Source: Neomegalonema sp.
GTDB taxonomy: Bacteria > Pseudomonadota > Alphaproteobacteria > Rhodobacterales > Rhodobacteraceae
NCBI RefSeq assembly: GCF_028688855.1
Contig: NZ_JAQTXI010000009.1
Location: 1-64,000 of the forward strand
DNA length: 64,000 nt
Direction: 5' to 3'
The notes beneath the pieces were generated by a model, which saw nothing but the letters and a program-made list of their open reading frames with translations, searched no databases and was not told where the DNA came from. This document shows positions 35,939 through 44,931 of the stretch, one piece after another; the stretch's first letter is position 1, and every line of letters starts with the position of its first letter. A program made the position numbers and the translations under genes.

Positions 35939-38272
35939 ATGCGAAGGACTTGGCGCGCGACGGGCACGGCCGTCGGCATGGCGCTTGCGGCATGGCAGGG
36001 GATGGCGCAGGCGCAGATCTACGACGGGGCGACGGCTCAGCCCTACGTCTTCAGTCCCGCGCCGACCGAGGCCGTCGCGGCCTCGATCCAGAGCGTCTCC
36101 GCTCCGATCTATGATCCTGGCGCGGCCTCCGGGGCCGTCTCGGGCGTCTCCTACGGCGCGCCCCTCGTGGTTCCGGCCGCTCCGGTCTCCGCTCCGACCC
36201 CATATGCGGCGCCGGTCGCGGTCCAGGCCGCGCCGGTCGCGGCGGTCGAGCCCGTCCGCGCGCCTCTGCCGAGCTTCTACGCCGCGCCTCCGGCTGCGCC
36301 CGTCGTTCCGGCGCCTGCGCCGGTCGCGGCCGCGGCGGCTCAGCCTGCGGTGGTCTATCTGGAGCCCATCGACATCTCCGGCGTTTCGGAGGTCCGCGCG
36401 GCCGGAACCGGCGCCGCCGAGATCTCCGGCGAGACCATGTTCGTCGAGAGCGGCGTGCGCAAGCTCGACGACGTGCTGCGCGAAGTCCCCGGCGTCTTCA
36501 CCCGCGTGAACTCCGGACAGCCCGGCGTGGCGGCGAACATCCGCGGCTTCGAGGGCTCGGGCCGCGTCAACATGATGGTGGACGGCGTCCGCCAGAACTT
36601 CCGCTTCACCGGCCACGAGGCCCAGGGCTACGGCTATGTGGATCCCAACCTCCTCGCCGGGATCGACGTCTCGCGCGGCGCCGAGACGGGCGTGGGCGGC
36701 GGCGGTCTGGCGGGTTCGGTGAACTTCCGCACGCTGGGCGTTTCGGACATCGTGCGTCCGGGCCAGAATTACGGCGCTCTGGCGCGCCTCTCCTGGAGCG
36801 ACAACGAGGACGACTGGTCGGGCGTGGTCGGCGGCGGCCTGCGCTTCCGGAATTTCGGTCTGGCGGGCGCCGTGGGCTATCGCGACGCCGGAGACTACAA
36901 GAACGGCGACGGCGCGACCGTGGCCAGCTCCGGACAGGAGCTGACCTCCGGCCTGATCAAGGCCGAAGCCGGCTTCGGCGACCACAGCGTGAATCTCGGC
37001 GGCGTCTTCTACGAGAACGACTTCGCCGCGAACAGTTATCACCAGACCGTGACCAACCGCACCTTCACGGGCGGCTATCGCTACAATCCCGAGAACGATC
37101 TGGTCGATCTGCGGGCCAACCTCCGCCTCAACGAGACGGAGATGGAATATGGCGCGGCCATCGTCCCCTCGCCCTTCGCGACCAGCTCGGGCCGCGTGAT
37201 CAAGGACAAGGGCTTCGGCGGCGACGTCTCGAACCGCTCCGCGGCGCGTCTGGGCCCGGTGGATCTGGTGAGCGTCAACGGCGTGGAGTATTTCCGCGAC
37301 GACGTGAGCGCCACCAGGGGCGGCGTGAACCCCGGCGACGGCCAGGCGACCTATCTGGCCGCCTTCACCGACAACACCCTGAGCCACGGGATCTTCGACC
37401 TCAACGTCGGCCTGCGCTACGATCATTACAAGCTGGAGGGCTCGGGCTTCGCCTTCGCGGGCGTGCCCTATGACGTGGACAACTCCGACGGCGTGTTCAA
37501 TCCGAGCGTGACCCTCGGCGTGGAGCCCGTCGAGGGCGTGCGGCCTTACGCCAAATGGTCGCGTTCGCTGCGCGCGCCGACCCTTCAGGAGACCATGCTC
37601 GGCGGCACCCATCCGCCCGGCGGCGGCACCACGGGCAGCTTCGGCCCCAACCCGAACCTCAAGCCCGAGCGTCAGCAGACCTTCGAGCTCGGCGTCGGGC
37701 TGGACCGCGACGACGCCTTCCAGCCGGGAGACCGGCTGACCGGCCGCGCCAACTACTACTGGATGAACGTGGACGACTACATCGTCGGCACCTTCGCGGC
37801 GCCGGGCACGGGTCGCCCGAGCTTCATCAACCTCGACGGCGAGTCGAAGCTCCAGGGCTTCGAGCTCGAAGGCTCCTACGACGCGGGCCCCTGGTTCCTG
37901 CGGGCGGGCTACGCTCACATGGACGCCTCCAGGCTGCCGAGCCAGCTTCCCGGCCTCGGCGCGAGCCAGTATCAGCCGGACGACACCTTCACGGCGACGG
38001 CGGGCGTCCGGCTTCTGGACCGCAAGCTGACCCTTGGCGGCAGCTACAGCTACGTCTCGGGCGGCCTGACCGCCGACGGCTCGGGCGGCTCGACCCAGAA
38101 CGAAGCCTCCTACGGCCTCGTGGACCTCTTCGCCGACTACCGGATCAACGAGAATTTCCGCGTGGGCGCCAAGGCGGCCAACGTCGGCGACAAGCAATAC
38201 ACCCCCTGGCTCGCCACCAGCGGGACCGGGCCGGGCCGCACCTTCACCCTCACGGGCGAAGTGCGCTTCTGA
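35939..38272 (+). CDS. TonB-dependent outer-membrane receptor, haem/haemoglobin type
   Basis: This is an outer-membrane active transporter powered by TonB. The 777-residue product has a signal peptide (AVGMALAAWQGMAQAQ). A Pro/Ala/Val-rich linker of about 130 residues follows, unusual before a plug domain. The plug begins near residue 161 (KLDDVLREVPGVFTRV, then IRGFEGSG and MMVDGVRQNFRFTGHE). The barrel contains RSLRAPTLQE and GPNPNLKPERQQ, which match the FRAP and NPNL motifs of haem receptors, and ends in TLTGEVRF with a terminal Phe. Haem uptake is inferred from those motifs. The ATG at 35939 has GGGAG 9 bases upstream. No TonB, ExbBD or haem ABC genes are adjacent. Confidence 0.86.
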   Translation: MRRTWRATGTAVGMALAAWQGMAQAQIYDGATAQPYVFSPAPTEAVAASIQSVSAPIYDPGAASGAVSGVSYGAPLVVPAAPVSAPTPYAAPVAVQAAPVAAVEPVRAPLPSFYAAPPAAPVVPAPAPVAAAAAQPAVVYLEPIDISGVSEVRAAGTGAAEISGETMFVESGVRKLDDVLREVPGVFTRVNSGQPGVAANIRGFEGSGRVNMMVDGVRQNFRFTGHEAQGYGYVDPNLLAGIDVSRGAETGVGGGGLAGSVNFRTLGVSDIVRPGQNYGALARLSWSDNEDDWSGVVGGGLRFRNFGLAGAVGYRDAGDYKNGDGATVASSGQELTSGLIKAEAGFGDHSVNLGGVFYENDFAANSYHQTVTNRTFTGGYRYNPENDLVDLRANLRLNETEMEYGAAIVPSPFATSSGRVIKDKGFGGDVSNRSAARLGPVDLVSVNGVEYFRDDVSATRGGVNPGDGQATYLAAFTDNTLSHGIFDLNVGLRYDHYKLEGSGFAFAGVPYDVDNSDGVFNPSVTLGVEPVEGVRPYAKWSRSLRAPTLQETMLGGTHPPGGGTTGSFGPNPNLKPERQQTFELGVGLDRDDAFQPGDRLTGRANYYWMNVDDYIVGTFAAPGTGRPSFINLDGESKLQGFELEGSYDAGPWFLRAGYAHMDASRLPSQLPGLGASQYQPDDTFTATAGVRLLDRKLTLGGSYSYVSGGLTADGSGGSTQNEASYGLVDLFADYRINENFRVGAKAANVGDKQYTPWLATSGTGPGRTFTLTGEVRF

Positions 38273-38320
38273 CCCCTGCGGGCCTGCGGGCTTCAGGACG
38301 GACGACAGGACGAGCGATTC

Positions 38321-38349
38321 GGGCGCCGGAGTCTTCCGGCGCCCGTTTT
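38321..38349 (+). terminator. Intrinsic terminator after TonB receptor gene
   Basis: Perfect 10-bp stem GGGCGCCGGA (38321-38330) / TCCGGCGCCC (38335-38344) with a 4-base loop, followed by GTTTTC. Confidence 0.85.
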
Positions 38350-38400
38350 CGTCTGCGGCGCGGGGCGTCGGGCGGCGGGCGGCGCAGGGCTCGACAAGGC

Positions 38401-38418
38401 CTGTTCGTTTCTGAACAG
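38401..38418. promoter_or_regulatory. Operator-like inverted repeat upstream of mmsA
   Basis: CTGTTC (38401-38406) and GAACAG (38413-38418) with a 6-base spacer. A further CTGTTC occurs at 38495-38500, and TGAACAG recurs at 41121-41127 in the lysR/livK intergenic region, so one regulator, perhaps the LysR protein, may bind all of them. Confidence 0.35.
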
Positions 38419-38622
38419 AACTCCCCCCACCGAGAGGCCTTTTCAGCCGGATTGCGACGATTCGCGCCGGATATGACGGAAAATCCCCTGGTTTCTGTTC
38501 GGAATCATATTGGCTCCGGCTTCGTCATGGGCCATGGTCGGAGCCGCGGACGGGCGTGGGGACTCCTGATCAAGGGAGCCTGAAGGCGCTCGGGACCGAC
38601 GATGCTTCAGGGAGGATCCGGG

Positions 38623-40143
38623 ATGGCTCAAGGCCAGACGACGCGTCTTTTACGCCATTACATCCACGGCCGGTCCGTCGAGGGCGAGGGCTCCCGGCGC
38701 GGCGACGTGCTCAACCCCGCCACGGGCGAGGTTCAGGCTCAGGTGGTCCTCGGGACGGCGGCGGATCTGGAGAAGGCCGTGGCCTCGGCCGAGAAGGCCT
38801 TCGCCAAATGGTCGAACACCTCTCCGATGGCCCGCGCGCGGGTGATGTTCAAGTTCCGCGAGCTGGTGCTGAACGAACTCGACAGCCTCGCCGAAATGCT
38901 CTCCAGCGAGCACGGGAAGACCTTCTCCGACGCCAAGGGCGACATCCAGCGCGGCCTCGACGTCGTGGACTTCGCCTGCGGCATCCCGCATCTGCTCAAG
39001 GGCGAGAACAGCGACGTCGACGGCTCCGGCATCGACATCCGCAGCTATCGCCAGCCTCTGGGCGTCGTCTCGGGGATCACGCCCTTCAACTTCCCGGCGA
39101 TGATTCCGCTTTGGATGGGCGCCGTGGCCATCGCCTGCGGCAACGCCTTCATCCTCAAGCCCTCGGAGCGCGATCCGGGCGTGCCGATCCGTCTCGGCGA
39201 GCTGATGCTCGAAGCGGGCGCTCCGGAAGGCGTGATGAACGTCATCCACGGCGACAAGGAGATGGTCGACGCCATCCTGGCGCATCCGGCGATCAAGGCG
39301 GTGAGCTTCGTCGGCTCGACCCCCATCGCGCGTTACGTCTACGCGACCGGCGCGGCGAACGGCAAGCGCGTCCAGGCCATGGGCGGCGCGAAGAACCATG
39401 CGCTGATCCTGCCCGACGCCGACATGGACGTCGTGACCAACGCCCTGATCGGCGCGGGCTACGGCTCGGCGGGCGAGCGCTGCATGGCGATCTCGGTCGC
39501 GGTGCCCGTCGGCGAGAAGACCGCCGACCGCCTCATCGAGGCCCTTGCGCCGCGCGTGCGCGACTTGCGCATCGCGCCGCCGATGGAGGATCTCGACATG
39601 GGTCCGCTGGTGACGGCGGCCCATCGCGACAAGGTGCGCGGCTACATCGACCTCGGGATCGAGGAAGGCGCCGAGCTGGTCGTGGACGGACGCGGCTTCA
39701 AGATGGACCGCCAGGGCTACGAGAACGGCTATTACCTCGGCGGCTGCCTCTTCGACCGCGTGAAGCCCGAGATGCGCATCTACAAGGAGGAGATCTTCGG
39801 ACCGGTCCTCGGGGTGGTGCGCGCCGCGAGCTACGAGGAGGCGCTGAAGCTCCCCTCCGAGCATGAGTTCGGCAACGGCGTGGCGATCTTCACCCAGAAC
39901 GGCCGCCTCGCGCAGCATTTCGCGACCCATGTCAACGTCGGCATGGTGGGCGTGAACGTGCCGATTCCGGTGCCTCTGGGCTTCCACACCTTCGGCGGCT
40001 GGAAGGCTTCGGCCTTCGGCGGCGTGAACCAGCATGGTCCGGAGGGCGTGCGTTTCTACACCCAGGTCAAGACCGTGACCTCGCGCTGGCCGCTGGACGG
40101 CAGCTCCGGGCCCGAGTTCACCATCCCGACCCAGAAGACCTGA
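38623..40143 (+). CDS. mmsA: CoA-acylating methylmalonate-semialdehyde dehydrogenase
   Basis: This NAD- and CoA-dependent enzyme converts (methyl)malonate semialdehyde to propionyl- or acetyl-CoA in valine, thymine and inositol breakdown. The 506-residue product shows RSVEGEG near the N-terminus, SSEHGKTFSDAKGD, GVVSGITPFNFPAMIPLWM (family cofactor segment), FVGSTPIARYVY, AMGGAKNHALILPDAD and the catalytic Cys in AGERCMAISVAV. The ATG at 38623 was chosen over an in-frame ATG at 38602, because AGGGAGGA sits 7 bases before it. With the liv transporter and LysR regulator nearby, a role in valine catabolism is plausible. It ends at a hairpin shared with the convergent lysR. Confidence 0.93.
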   Translation: MAQGQTTRLLRHYIHGRSVEGEGSRRGDVLNPATGEVQAQVVLGTAADLEKAVASAEKAFAKWSNTSPMARARVMFKFRELVLNELDSLAEMLSSEHGKTFSDAKGDIQRGLDVVDFACGIPHLLKGENSDVDGSGIDIRSYRQPLGVVSGITPFNFPAMIPLWMGAVAIACGNAFILKPSERDPGVPIRLGELMLEAGAPEGVMNVIHGDKEMVDAILAHPAIKAVSFVGSTPIARYVYATGAANGKRVQAMGGAKNHALILPDADMDVVTNALIGAGYGSAGERCMAISVAVPVGEKTADRLIEALAPRVRDLRIAPPMEDLDMGPLVTAAHRDKVRGYIDLGIEEGAELVVDGRGFKMDRQGYENGYYLGGCLFDRVKPEMRIYKEEIFGPVLGVVRAASYEEALKLPSEHEFGNGVAIFTQNGRLAQHFATHVNVGMVGVNVPIPVPLGFHTFGGWKASAFGGVNQHGPEGVRFYTQVKTVTSRWPLDGSSGPEFTIPTQKT

Positions 40144-40157
40144 GGTCTCAGGAGACG

Positions 40158-40179
40158 GGCGGCGGAGCGATCCGCCGCC
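40158..40179. terminator. Hairpin between convergent mmsA and lysR
   Basis: Perfect 9-bp stem GGCGGCGGA (40158-40166) / TCCGCCGCC (40171-40179) with a GCGA loop, in a 43-bp gap. No clear U-tract follows. Confidence 0.55.
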
Positions 40180-40186
40180 TGTGTCG

Positions 40187-41095
40187 TCAGAGCCGCTGGA
40201 ATCGCGAGGTCCGGGCGCTCACGGCCTCCTTGAGGAAGCCGGAGACCGCCCGGATGCGCGAGGAATCCCGCAGGTCGCGGTGATGCACCATCCAGTAGCT
40301 GCGCGAGAGCGCGATCTCCTCGCCGAGCACGCAGACGAGCTCCGGATCGTCTCCGGCGATGAAGTCGGGCAGCACGCAGAGTCCGATTCCGCAGCGCGCG
40401 GCGGCGAGCTGCGCCGAAAGGCTGGAGCTCTGGAAGCGGGCCTTCAGCCCCTTGTGGACGTCGCCGAGGTAATCCAGCCCCGGCGAGAAGATCATGTCCT
40501 CGATATAGCCCACGAAGGGCTGATCCAGCAGCGCGGCGCGGTCGGCGACGGGCGGCCCCTCGGCGAGCCTCCGCCGCGAGCCGTAGACGCGCAGGGTGTA
40601 GTCGCAGAGCTTCTCCGCGAGATAGGGCCCGCCCTTGGGGGGCTCCAGGCCCACGGCGAGATCCGCCTCCTTGCGCGAGAGGGAGAGGATCTGCTGGATC
40701 GTCACCAGTTCGAGCGTCACATGCGGCAGACGGGCGGCGAACTCCGGCAGAAGCTCGACGAAGAAATGATTGGCGAAGCCCTCGGGCGCGCTGAAGCGCA
40801 CGACTCCGCGCTGGGCGCTGCGGCCTTCGGCGATTTCGTCCTGAAGGCGCCCGGTCTCCGATTCGACGCTCTCGGCGGTTTCGAGGAAGCGCCGTCCCAT
40901 GGGCGTCAGGGCGTAGCCGCGCGGACTGCGCTCGAAGAGCCGCACCTTGAGTCCGAACTCCAGGCGGTCGATGCGCCGGAGCACCGTGGCGTGGCTGGTG
41001 CGCAGGCGCCGCGCGGCGGCCGAGAGCTGGCCCGTGCGCGCCACCGCGAGGAAATACCGGAGGTTGTCCCAGTCGAAGCCTTCGGCGTAGGTCAC
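40187..41095 (-). CDS. LysR family transcriptional regulator
   Basis: The 302-residue product has the N-terminal winged helix-turn-helix of LysR proteins (LRYFLAVARTGQLSAAARRL, then TSHATVLRRIDRLE and RLFERSPRGYALT). A substrate-binding-type effector domain follows (VRFSAPEGFANHFF, DLAVGLEPP, and a C-terminal CGIGLCVLPDFIA segment). It is divergent from the livKGFHM operon across 210 bp and convergent with mmsA, so it probably regulates the transporter operon and perhaps mmsA. The inducer is unknown. Shared TGAACAG half-sites upstream of livK and mmsA fit that idea but do not prove it. Confidence 0.9.
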   Translation of the reverse strand: MTYAEGFDWDNLRYFLAVARTGQLSAAARRLRTSHATVLRRIDRLEFGLKVRLFERSPRGYALTPMGRRFLETAESVESETGRLQDEIAEGRSAQRGVVRFSAPEGFANHFFVELLPEFAARLPHVTLELVTIQQILSLSRKEADLAVGLEPPKGGPYLAEKLCDYTLRVYGSRRRLAEGPPVADRAALLDQPFVGYIEDMIFSPGLDYLGDVHKGLKARFQSSSLSAQLAAARCGIGLCVLPDFIAGDDPELVCVLGEEIALSRSYWMVHHRDLRDSSRIRAVSGFLKEAVSARTSRFQRL

Positions 41096-41305
41096 GGCGT
41101 CCTCCTGTCCTTTCAGATTTGAACAGGACTTGTGCGAAATTAGAAATGATGCGATCTTGCGTCAACCCGGATTCCGGGGCCAGTCTGCGACCGGTCGAGG
41201 CCGTCGCGCATGCCGGAAACATCCGGAAGACGGCGGCCCGGACACATCCGACAAAAAATCCGATGGGAAAAACCCCGGAAAGAATTCTCTTGGGAGGAGA
41301 ACCCG

Positions 41306-42508
41306 ATGAATCGCATGCTCGCCGCCTCTCTGGCGGCTCTGGTCATGGGCGCCGGTCCGGCCCTGGCGCAGATTTCGGACGGAGTCGTCAAGATCGGCAT
41401 CCTCAACGACCAGTCGGGCGTCTACGCCGATTTCGGCGGACGCTGGTCCTATGAGGCGGCCCTGATGGCGGTCGAGGATTTCGGCGGCGAAGTCGCCGGC
41501 GCGAAGATCGAGGTGGTCACCGCCGACCACCAGAACAAACCCGACGTGGCTTCGAACATCGCCCGTCAGTGGTATGACGTCGACAAGGTCGACAGCATCA
41601 TGGAGCTGACCTCCTCCTCGGTGGGTCTGGCGGTTCAGGGGCTCAGCCGCGATCTGAAGAAGATCACCATCAACACCGGCGCCGCCACCACCGAACTGAC
41701 CGGCGCGCAATGCTCGCCCTACGGCTTCCACTGGGCCTACGACACCCACGCCCTCGCGGTGGGCACGGGCGGCGCCCTCGTGGAGCAGGGCGGCGACAAG
41801 TGGTTCTTCATCACCGCCGATTACGCCTTCGGCTATTCGCTGGAGGAGAACACCTCCAATTTCGTCAAGGAGAAGGGCGGTCAGGTGGTGGGCTCGGTGC
41901 GCCATCCGCTGGCGACCACCGATTTCTCCTCCTTCTTGCTCCAGGCCCAGGCTTCGGGCGCGAACGTGGTGGGCTTCGCCAACGCCGGACTCGACACCGC
42001 CAACGCGATCAAGCAGGCGGCGGAGTTCGGGATCGTCGAGGGCGGACAGAAGATCGCGGCGCTGCTCTTCACGCTGGCCGAGGTCCACGGCCTCGGGCTT
42101 GAGGCGGCGCAGGGCACAACCTTGACCGAATCCTTCTACTGGAAGCGCGACGAAGAGAGCGAGAAGTTCGGCCGCCGCTATTTCGAGCGCACCGGCCGCA
42201 TGCCGAGCATGAACCACACCGGCGTCTATTCCGCCGTGACGCAATACCTCAAGGCGATCCAGCAGGCCGGAACCGACGACGGCGACGCCGTCTCCAAGGC
42301 GCTGCACGAGATGCCGGTGAACGACGTCTTCGCCCGCGAAGGCCGCGTGGCCGCCAACGGCCGCATGATCACCGACGTCTATCTGATGCAGGTCAAGACG
42401 CCCGCCGAAAGCACGGAGCCCTGGGACTATTACAACGTCCTCGCGACGATCCCCGGCGATCAGGCCTTCATGGACCCGGCCAGGAGCGGTTGCCCGCTGG
42501 TTCAGTGA
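41306..42508 (+). CDS. livK: ABC transporter substrate-binding protein, Liv/amide type
   Basis: This is the periplasmic receptor of a branched-chain amino acid/amide type ABC importer. The 400-residue product has a signal peptide (MLAASLAALVMGAGPALAQ) and a Peripla_BP_6 fold: VKIGILNDQSGVYADFGG, AALMAVEDFGG, VVTADHQNKPDVASNIARQW, and FITADYAFGYSLEE. The ATG at 41306 is preceded by GGGAGGAGA at good spacing. It heads a five-gene transporter operon followed by a GMC oxidoreductase. The true ligand is not evident; an amino acid, amide or small alcohol/amine is possible. Confidence 0.9.
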   Translation: MNRMLAASLAALVMGAGPALAQISDGVVKIGILNDQSGVYADFGGRWSYEAALMAVEDFGGEVAGAKIEVVTADHQNKPDVASNIARQWYDVDKVDSIMELTSSSVGLAVQGLSRDLKKITINTGAATTELTGAQCSPYGFHWAYDTHALAVGTGGALVEQGGDKWFFITADYAFGYSLEENTSNFVKEKGGQVVGSVRHPLATTDFSSFLLQAQASGANVVGFANAGLDTANAIKQAAEFGIVEGGQKIAALLFTLAEVHGLGLEAAQGTTLTESFYWKRDEESEKFGRRYFERTGRMPSMNHTGVYSAVTQYLKAIQQAGTDDGDAVSKALHEMPVNDVFAREGRVAANGRMITDVYLMQVKTPAESTEPWDYYNVLATIPGDQAFMDPARSGCPLVQ

Positions 42509-42544
42509 AGCCGCGCGCTGCGCCTTTTCGCGACGGGAGCGAGC

Positions 42545-43333
42545 ATGACCCTCAGAGACCCTCGTCCCGAGGGCGCGGCGGAGCCTCGGGCGGTGCTGAC
42601 CGCCCGGGGCCTCACCAAGAGCTTCGGGAATTTCAAGGCCGTCTCCAACGTCGACCTCGACGTCCATCCTGCGCGGATCCACGCGCTGATCGGGCCGAAC
42701 GGCGCCGGCAAGACGACCGTCTTCAACCTGCTGACGAAATTCCATCAGCCGACCTCGGGAGAGATCCGGCTTCTGGGCGAGGACGTCACGCGCGCCCGGC
42801 CCGACCGCGTGGCGCGCATGGGTCTGGTGCGCAGCTTCCAGATCTCGGCGGTCTTTCCGCATCTGAGCGTTCTGGACAATCTGCGCGTGGCGCTGCAGCG
42901 CCCCAATGGTCTGGCGACGCAGTTCTGGCGCTCGCCCGCGGCGCTGGACGTGCTGACGCCCCGCGCCATGGAGCTGCTGCGGCTGGTGGGGCTGGAGCGC
43001 GAGGCCGCAAGCCTGACGGCGGACCTCTCCTATGGCCGCAAGCGCCTGCTGGAGATCGCCACGACCCTGGCGCTCGATCCGACGGTGCTGCTGCTGGACG
43101 AGCCTCTGGCGGGCATGGGTCAGGAGGACATCCGCCGGGTGGCCGAAGTCATCCGCGACGCCGCCCGCACGCGCGCCGTGCTGATGGTGGAGCATAACCT
43201 CTCGGTGGTGGCCGACCTCTGCGACGAGGTGACGGTGCTCCAGCGCGGCGAGGTGCTGGCGCAGGGCGATTACGCCGAAGTGAGCCGCAATCCGCAGGTG
43301 CGCGCCGCCTACATGGGTTCGGAGGAGGCCTGA
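42545..43333 (+). CDS. livG: ABC transporter ATP-binding protein LivG-like
   Basis: This is the first of two cytoplasmic ATPases of the Liv-type importer. The 262-residue product has Walker A GPNGAGKTT, the LivG-typical ITRARPDRVARMG-like stretch (here DVTRARPDRVARMGLVRSFQ), an ABC signature replaced by LSYGRKRLLEIATTLA, and Walker B VLLLDEPLAGMG followed by a His switch (MVEHNL). Length and the LivG C-terminal extension (QVRAAYMGSEE) fit. It begins 36 bp after livK and is 2 bp from livF, indicating one transcript. Confidence 0.92.
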   Translation: MTLRDPRPEGAAEPRAVLTARGLTKSFGNFKAVSNVDLDVHPARIHALIGPNGAGKTTVFNLLTKFHQPTSGEIRLLGEDVTRARPDRVARMGLVRSFQISAVFPHLSVLDNLRVALQRPNGLATQFWRSPAALDVLTPRAMELLRLVGLEREAASLTADLSYGRKRLLEIATTLALDPTVLLLDEPLAGMGQEDIRRVAEVIRDAARTRAVLMVEHNLSVVADLCDEVTVLQRGEVLAQGDYAEVSRNPQVRAAYMGSEEA

Positions 43334-43335
43334 CC

Positions 43336-44040
43336 ATGAGCAGCCCGGTTCTTGAACTCAGGAATCTCCAGACCTGGTATGGCGAGAGCCATATCCTGCA
43401 TGGAGTGGACCTGCATGTGGATCGCGGCGAGACCGTGACCATCCTCGGCCGCAACGGCATGGGCAAGACCACCACCCTGCGCAGCATCGTCGGCGTGGCG
43501 CGCAAGCGCACGGGCGAGATCCGCTTCAAGGGCGAGGATCTGATCCGCACGCCGCTGCATCGGGTGGCGCACAGGGGCCTCGGCTTCGTGCCGGAGGAGC
43601 GCGGGATCTTCGCCACGCTCACGGTGATGGAGAATCTGCTCCTGCCGCCGAAGGTGGCGCCGGGCGGCATGAGCCTCGACGAGATCTTCGCGCTGTTTCC
43701 GAACCTCCACGAGCGGCGCAACAGCCCCGGCACGAAGCTTTCGGGCGGCGAACAGCAGATGCTCGCCATCGCGCGGATCCTGCGCACCGGCGCCGACACC
43801 CTCCTGCTCGACGAGCCGACCGAGGGCCTCGCGCCGGTGATCGTGCAGAAGATCGGTGAGGCGTTGGGGGCCTTGCGCGCGCGCGGCATGACCATCGTGC
43901 TGGTGGAGCAGAACTTCCGCTTCGCGGCCAGGGTCTCGGACCGGTTCTACGTGATGGACCATGGCCGGGTCGCTCTGGGCTTCCCCGCTTCGGAGCTCGC
44001 CGCGCGGATGGATGACCTTCACGAACTTCTGGGAGTCTGA
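43336..44040 (+). CDS. livF: ABC transporter ATP-binding protein LivF-like
   Basis: This is the second ATPase of the importer, pairing with LivG. The 234-residue product shows Walker A GRNGMGKTT, the family-typical GLGFVPEERGIF, the ABC signature LSGGEQQMLAIAR, Walker B TLLLDEPTEGLAP and the H-loop replaced by Gln in LVEQN, as usual in LivF. Only 2 bp separate it from both livG and livH. Confidence 0.93.
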   Translation: MSSPVLELRNLQTWYGESHILHGVDLHVDRGETVTILGRNGMGKTTTLRSIVGVARKRTGEIRFKGEDLIRTPLHRVAHRGLGFVPEERGIFATLTVMENLLLPPKVAPGGMSLDEIFALFPNLHERRNSPGTKLSGGEQQMLAIARILRTGADTLLLDEPTEGLAPVIVQKIGEALGALRARGMTIVLVEQNFRFAARVSDRFYVMDHGRVALGFPASELAARMDDLHELLGV

Positions 44041-44042
44041 AC

Positions 44043-44930
44043 ATGGAGACCATCTTCGGAGTCCCCGTCGTCGCGCTGTACGGGCAACTGGTGCTGGGGC
44101 TGATCAACGGCTCCTTCTACGCGCTGCTGAGTCTGGGTCTGGCGGTCATCTTCGGACTTCTGCGGGTGATCAACTTCGCCCATGGCGCGCAGTTCATGCT
44201 GGGCGCCTTCACGGCCTGGCTGCTGCTGAACCATCTCGGGGTCGGCTACTGGTTCGCGCTGATCCTGACGCCTCTGATCGTCGGGCTGCTGGGCGCGGTG
44301 ATCGAGCGGACCATGCTGCGGCGGCTCTATGCGGCCGATCCGCTCTATGGGCTGCTCTTCACCTTCGGTCTGGCGCTGGTGCTGGAGGGAATCTTCCGCT
44401 GGTATTTCGGCGCGGCGGGCAAACCCTATACGCCGCCTTCGGATCTTCAGGGCGCGGCGAATCTCGGCTTCATGCGTCTGCCGAAATACCGGATCTGGGT
44501 GATCGTCGCCTCGCTGATCATGTGCCTGAGCGTCTGGGCGCTGATCGAGAAGACGCGGCTCGGCGCGACGCTCCGGGCGGCCACGGAGAATCCGACCCTC
44601 GTGCAGGCCTTCGGCGTCAACGTGCCTCTGCTGCTGACCTTCACCTATGCGCTGGGCGTCGGCCTGGCGGCCTTCGCCGGAGTCCTCGCGGCGCCGATCC
44701 AGCAGGTTTCGCCGCTGATGGGCTCTCAGATCATCATCATCGTCTTCGCGGTGGTGGTGGTGGGGGGCATGGGCTCGATCATGGGGGCCATCGTGACGGG
44801 CTACATGCTCGGCCTCGCGGAGGCCCTGACCAAGGTCTATTACGCCGAGGCCTCCAACATCGTGATCTTCGTGATCATGGCCGTGGTGCTGCTGGTCAAG
44901 CCCGCCGGGCTCTTCGGAAAGGACGCCTGA
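44043..44930 (+). CDS. livH: ABC transporter permease LivH-like
   Basis: This is the first membrane subunit of the importer. The 295-residue product has about eight hydrophobic helices and the LivH pattern: GLINGSFYALLSLGLAVIFG, then NFAHGAQFMLGAF, IERTMLRRLYAADP, RAATENPTLVQAFGVN (the cytoplasmic coupling segment) and GGMGSIMGAIVTGYMLG near the end. Its stop is followed after 1 bp by livM. Confidence 0.93.
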   Translation: METIFGVPVVALYGQLVLGLINGSFYALLSLGLAVIFGLLRVINFAHGAQFMLGAFTAWLLLNHLGVGYWFALILTPLIVGLLGAVIERTMLRRLYAADPLYGLLFTFGLALVLEGIFRWYFGAAGKPYTPPSDLQGAANLGFMRLPKYRIWVIVASLIMCLSVWALIEKTRLGATLRAATENPTLVQAFGVNVPLLLTFTYALGVGLAAFAGVLAAPIQQVSPLMGSQIIIIVFAVVVVGGMGSIMGAIVTGYMLGLAEALTKVYYAEASNIVIFVIMAVVLLVKPAGLFGKDA

Positions 44931-44931
44931 G

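Larger units (their letters stand above)
38273..38622. other. Non-coding gap between TonB receptor and mmsA
   Basis: These 350 bp hold the receptor's terminator (38321-38349), an inverted repeat CTGTTC-N6-GAACAG (38401-38418), another CTGTTC (38495-38500), and the mmsA ribosome site. I see no gene. Confidence 0.6.
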
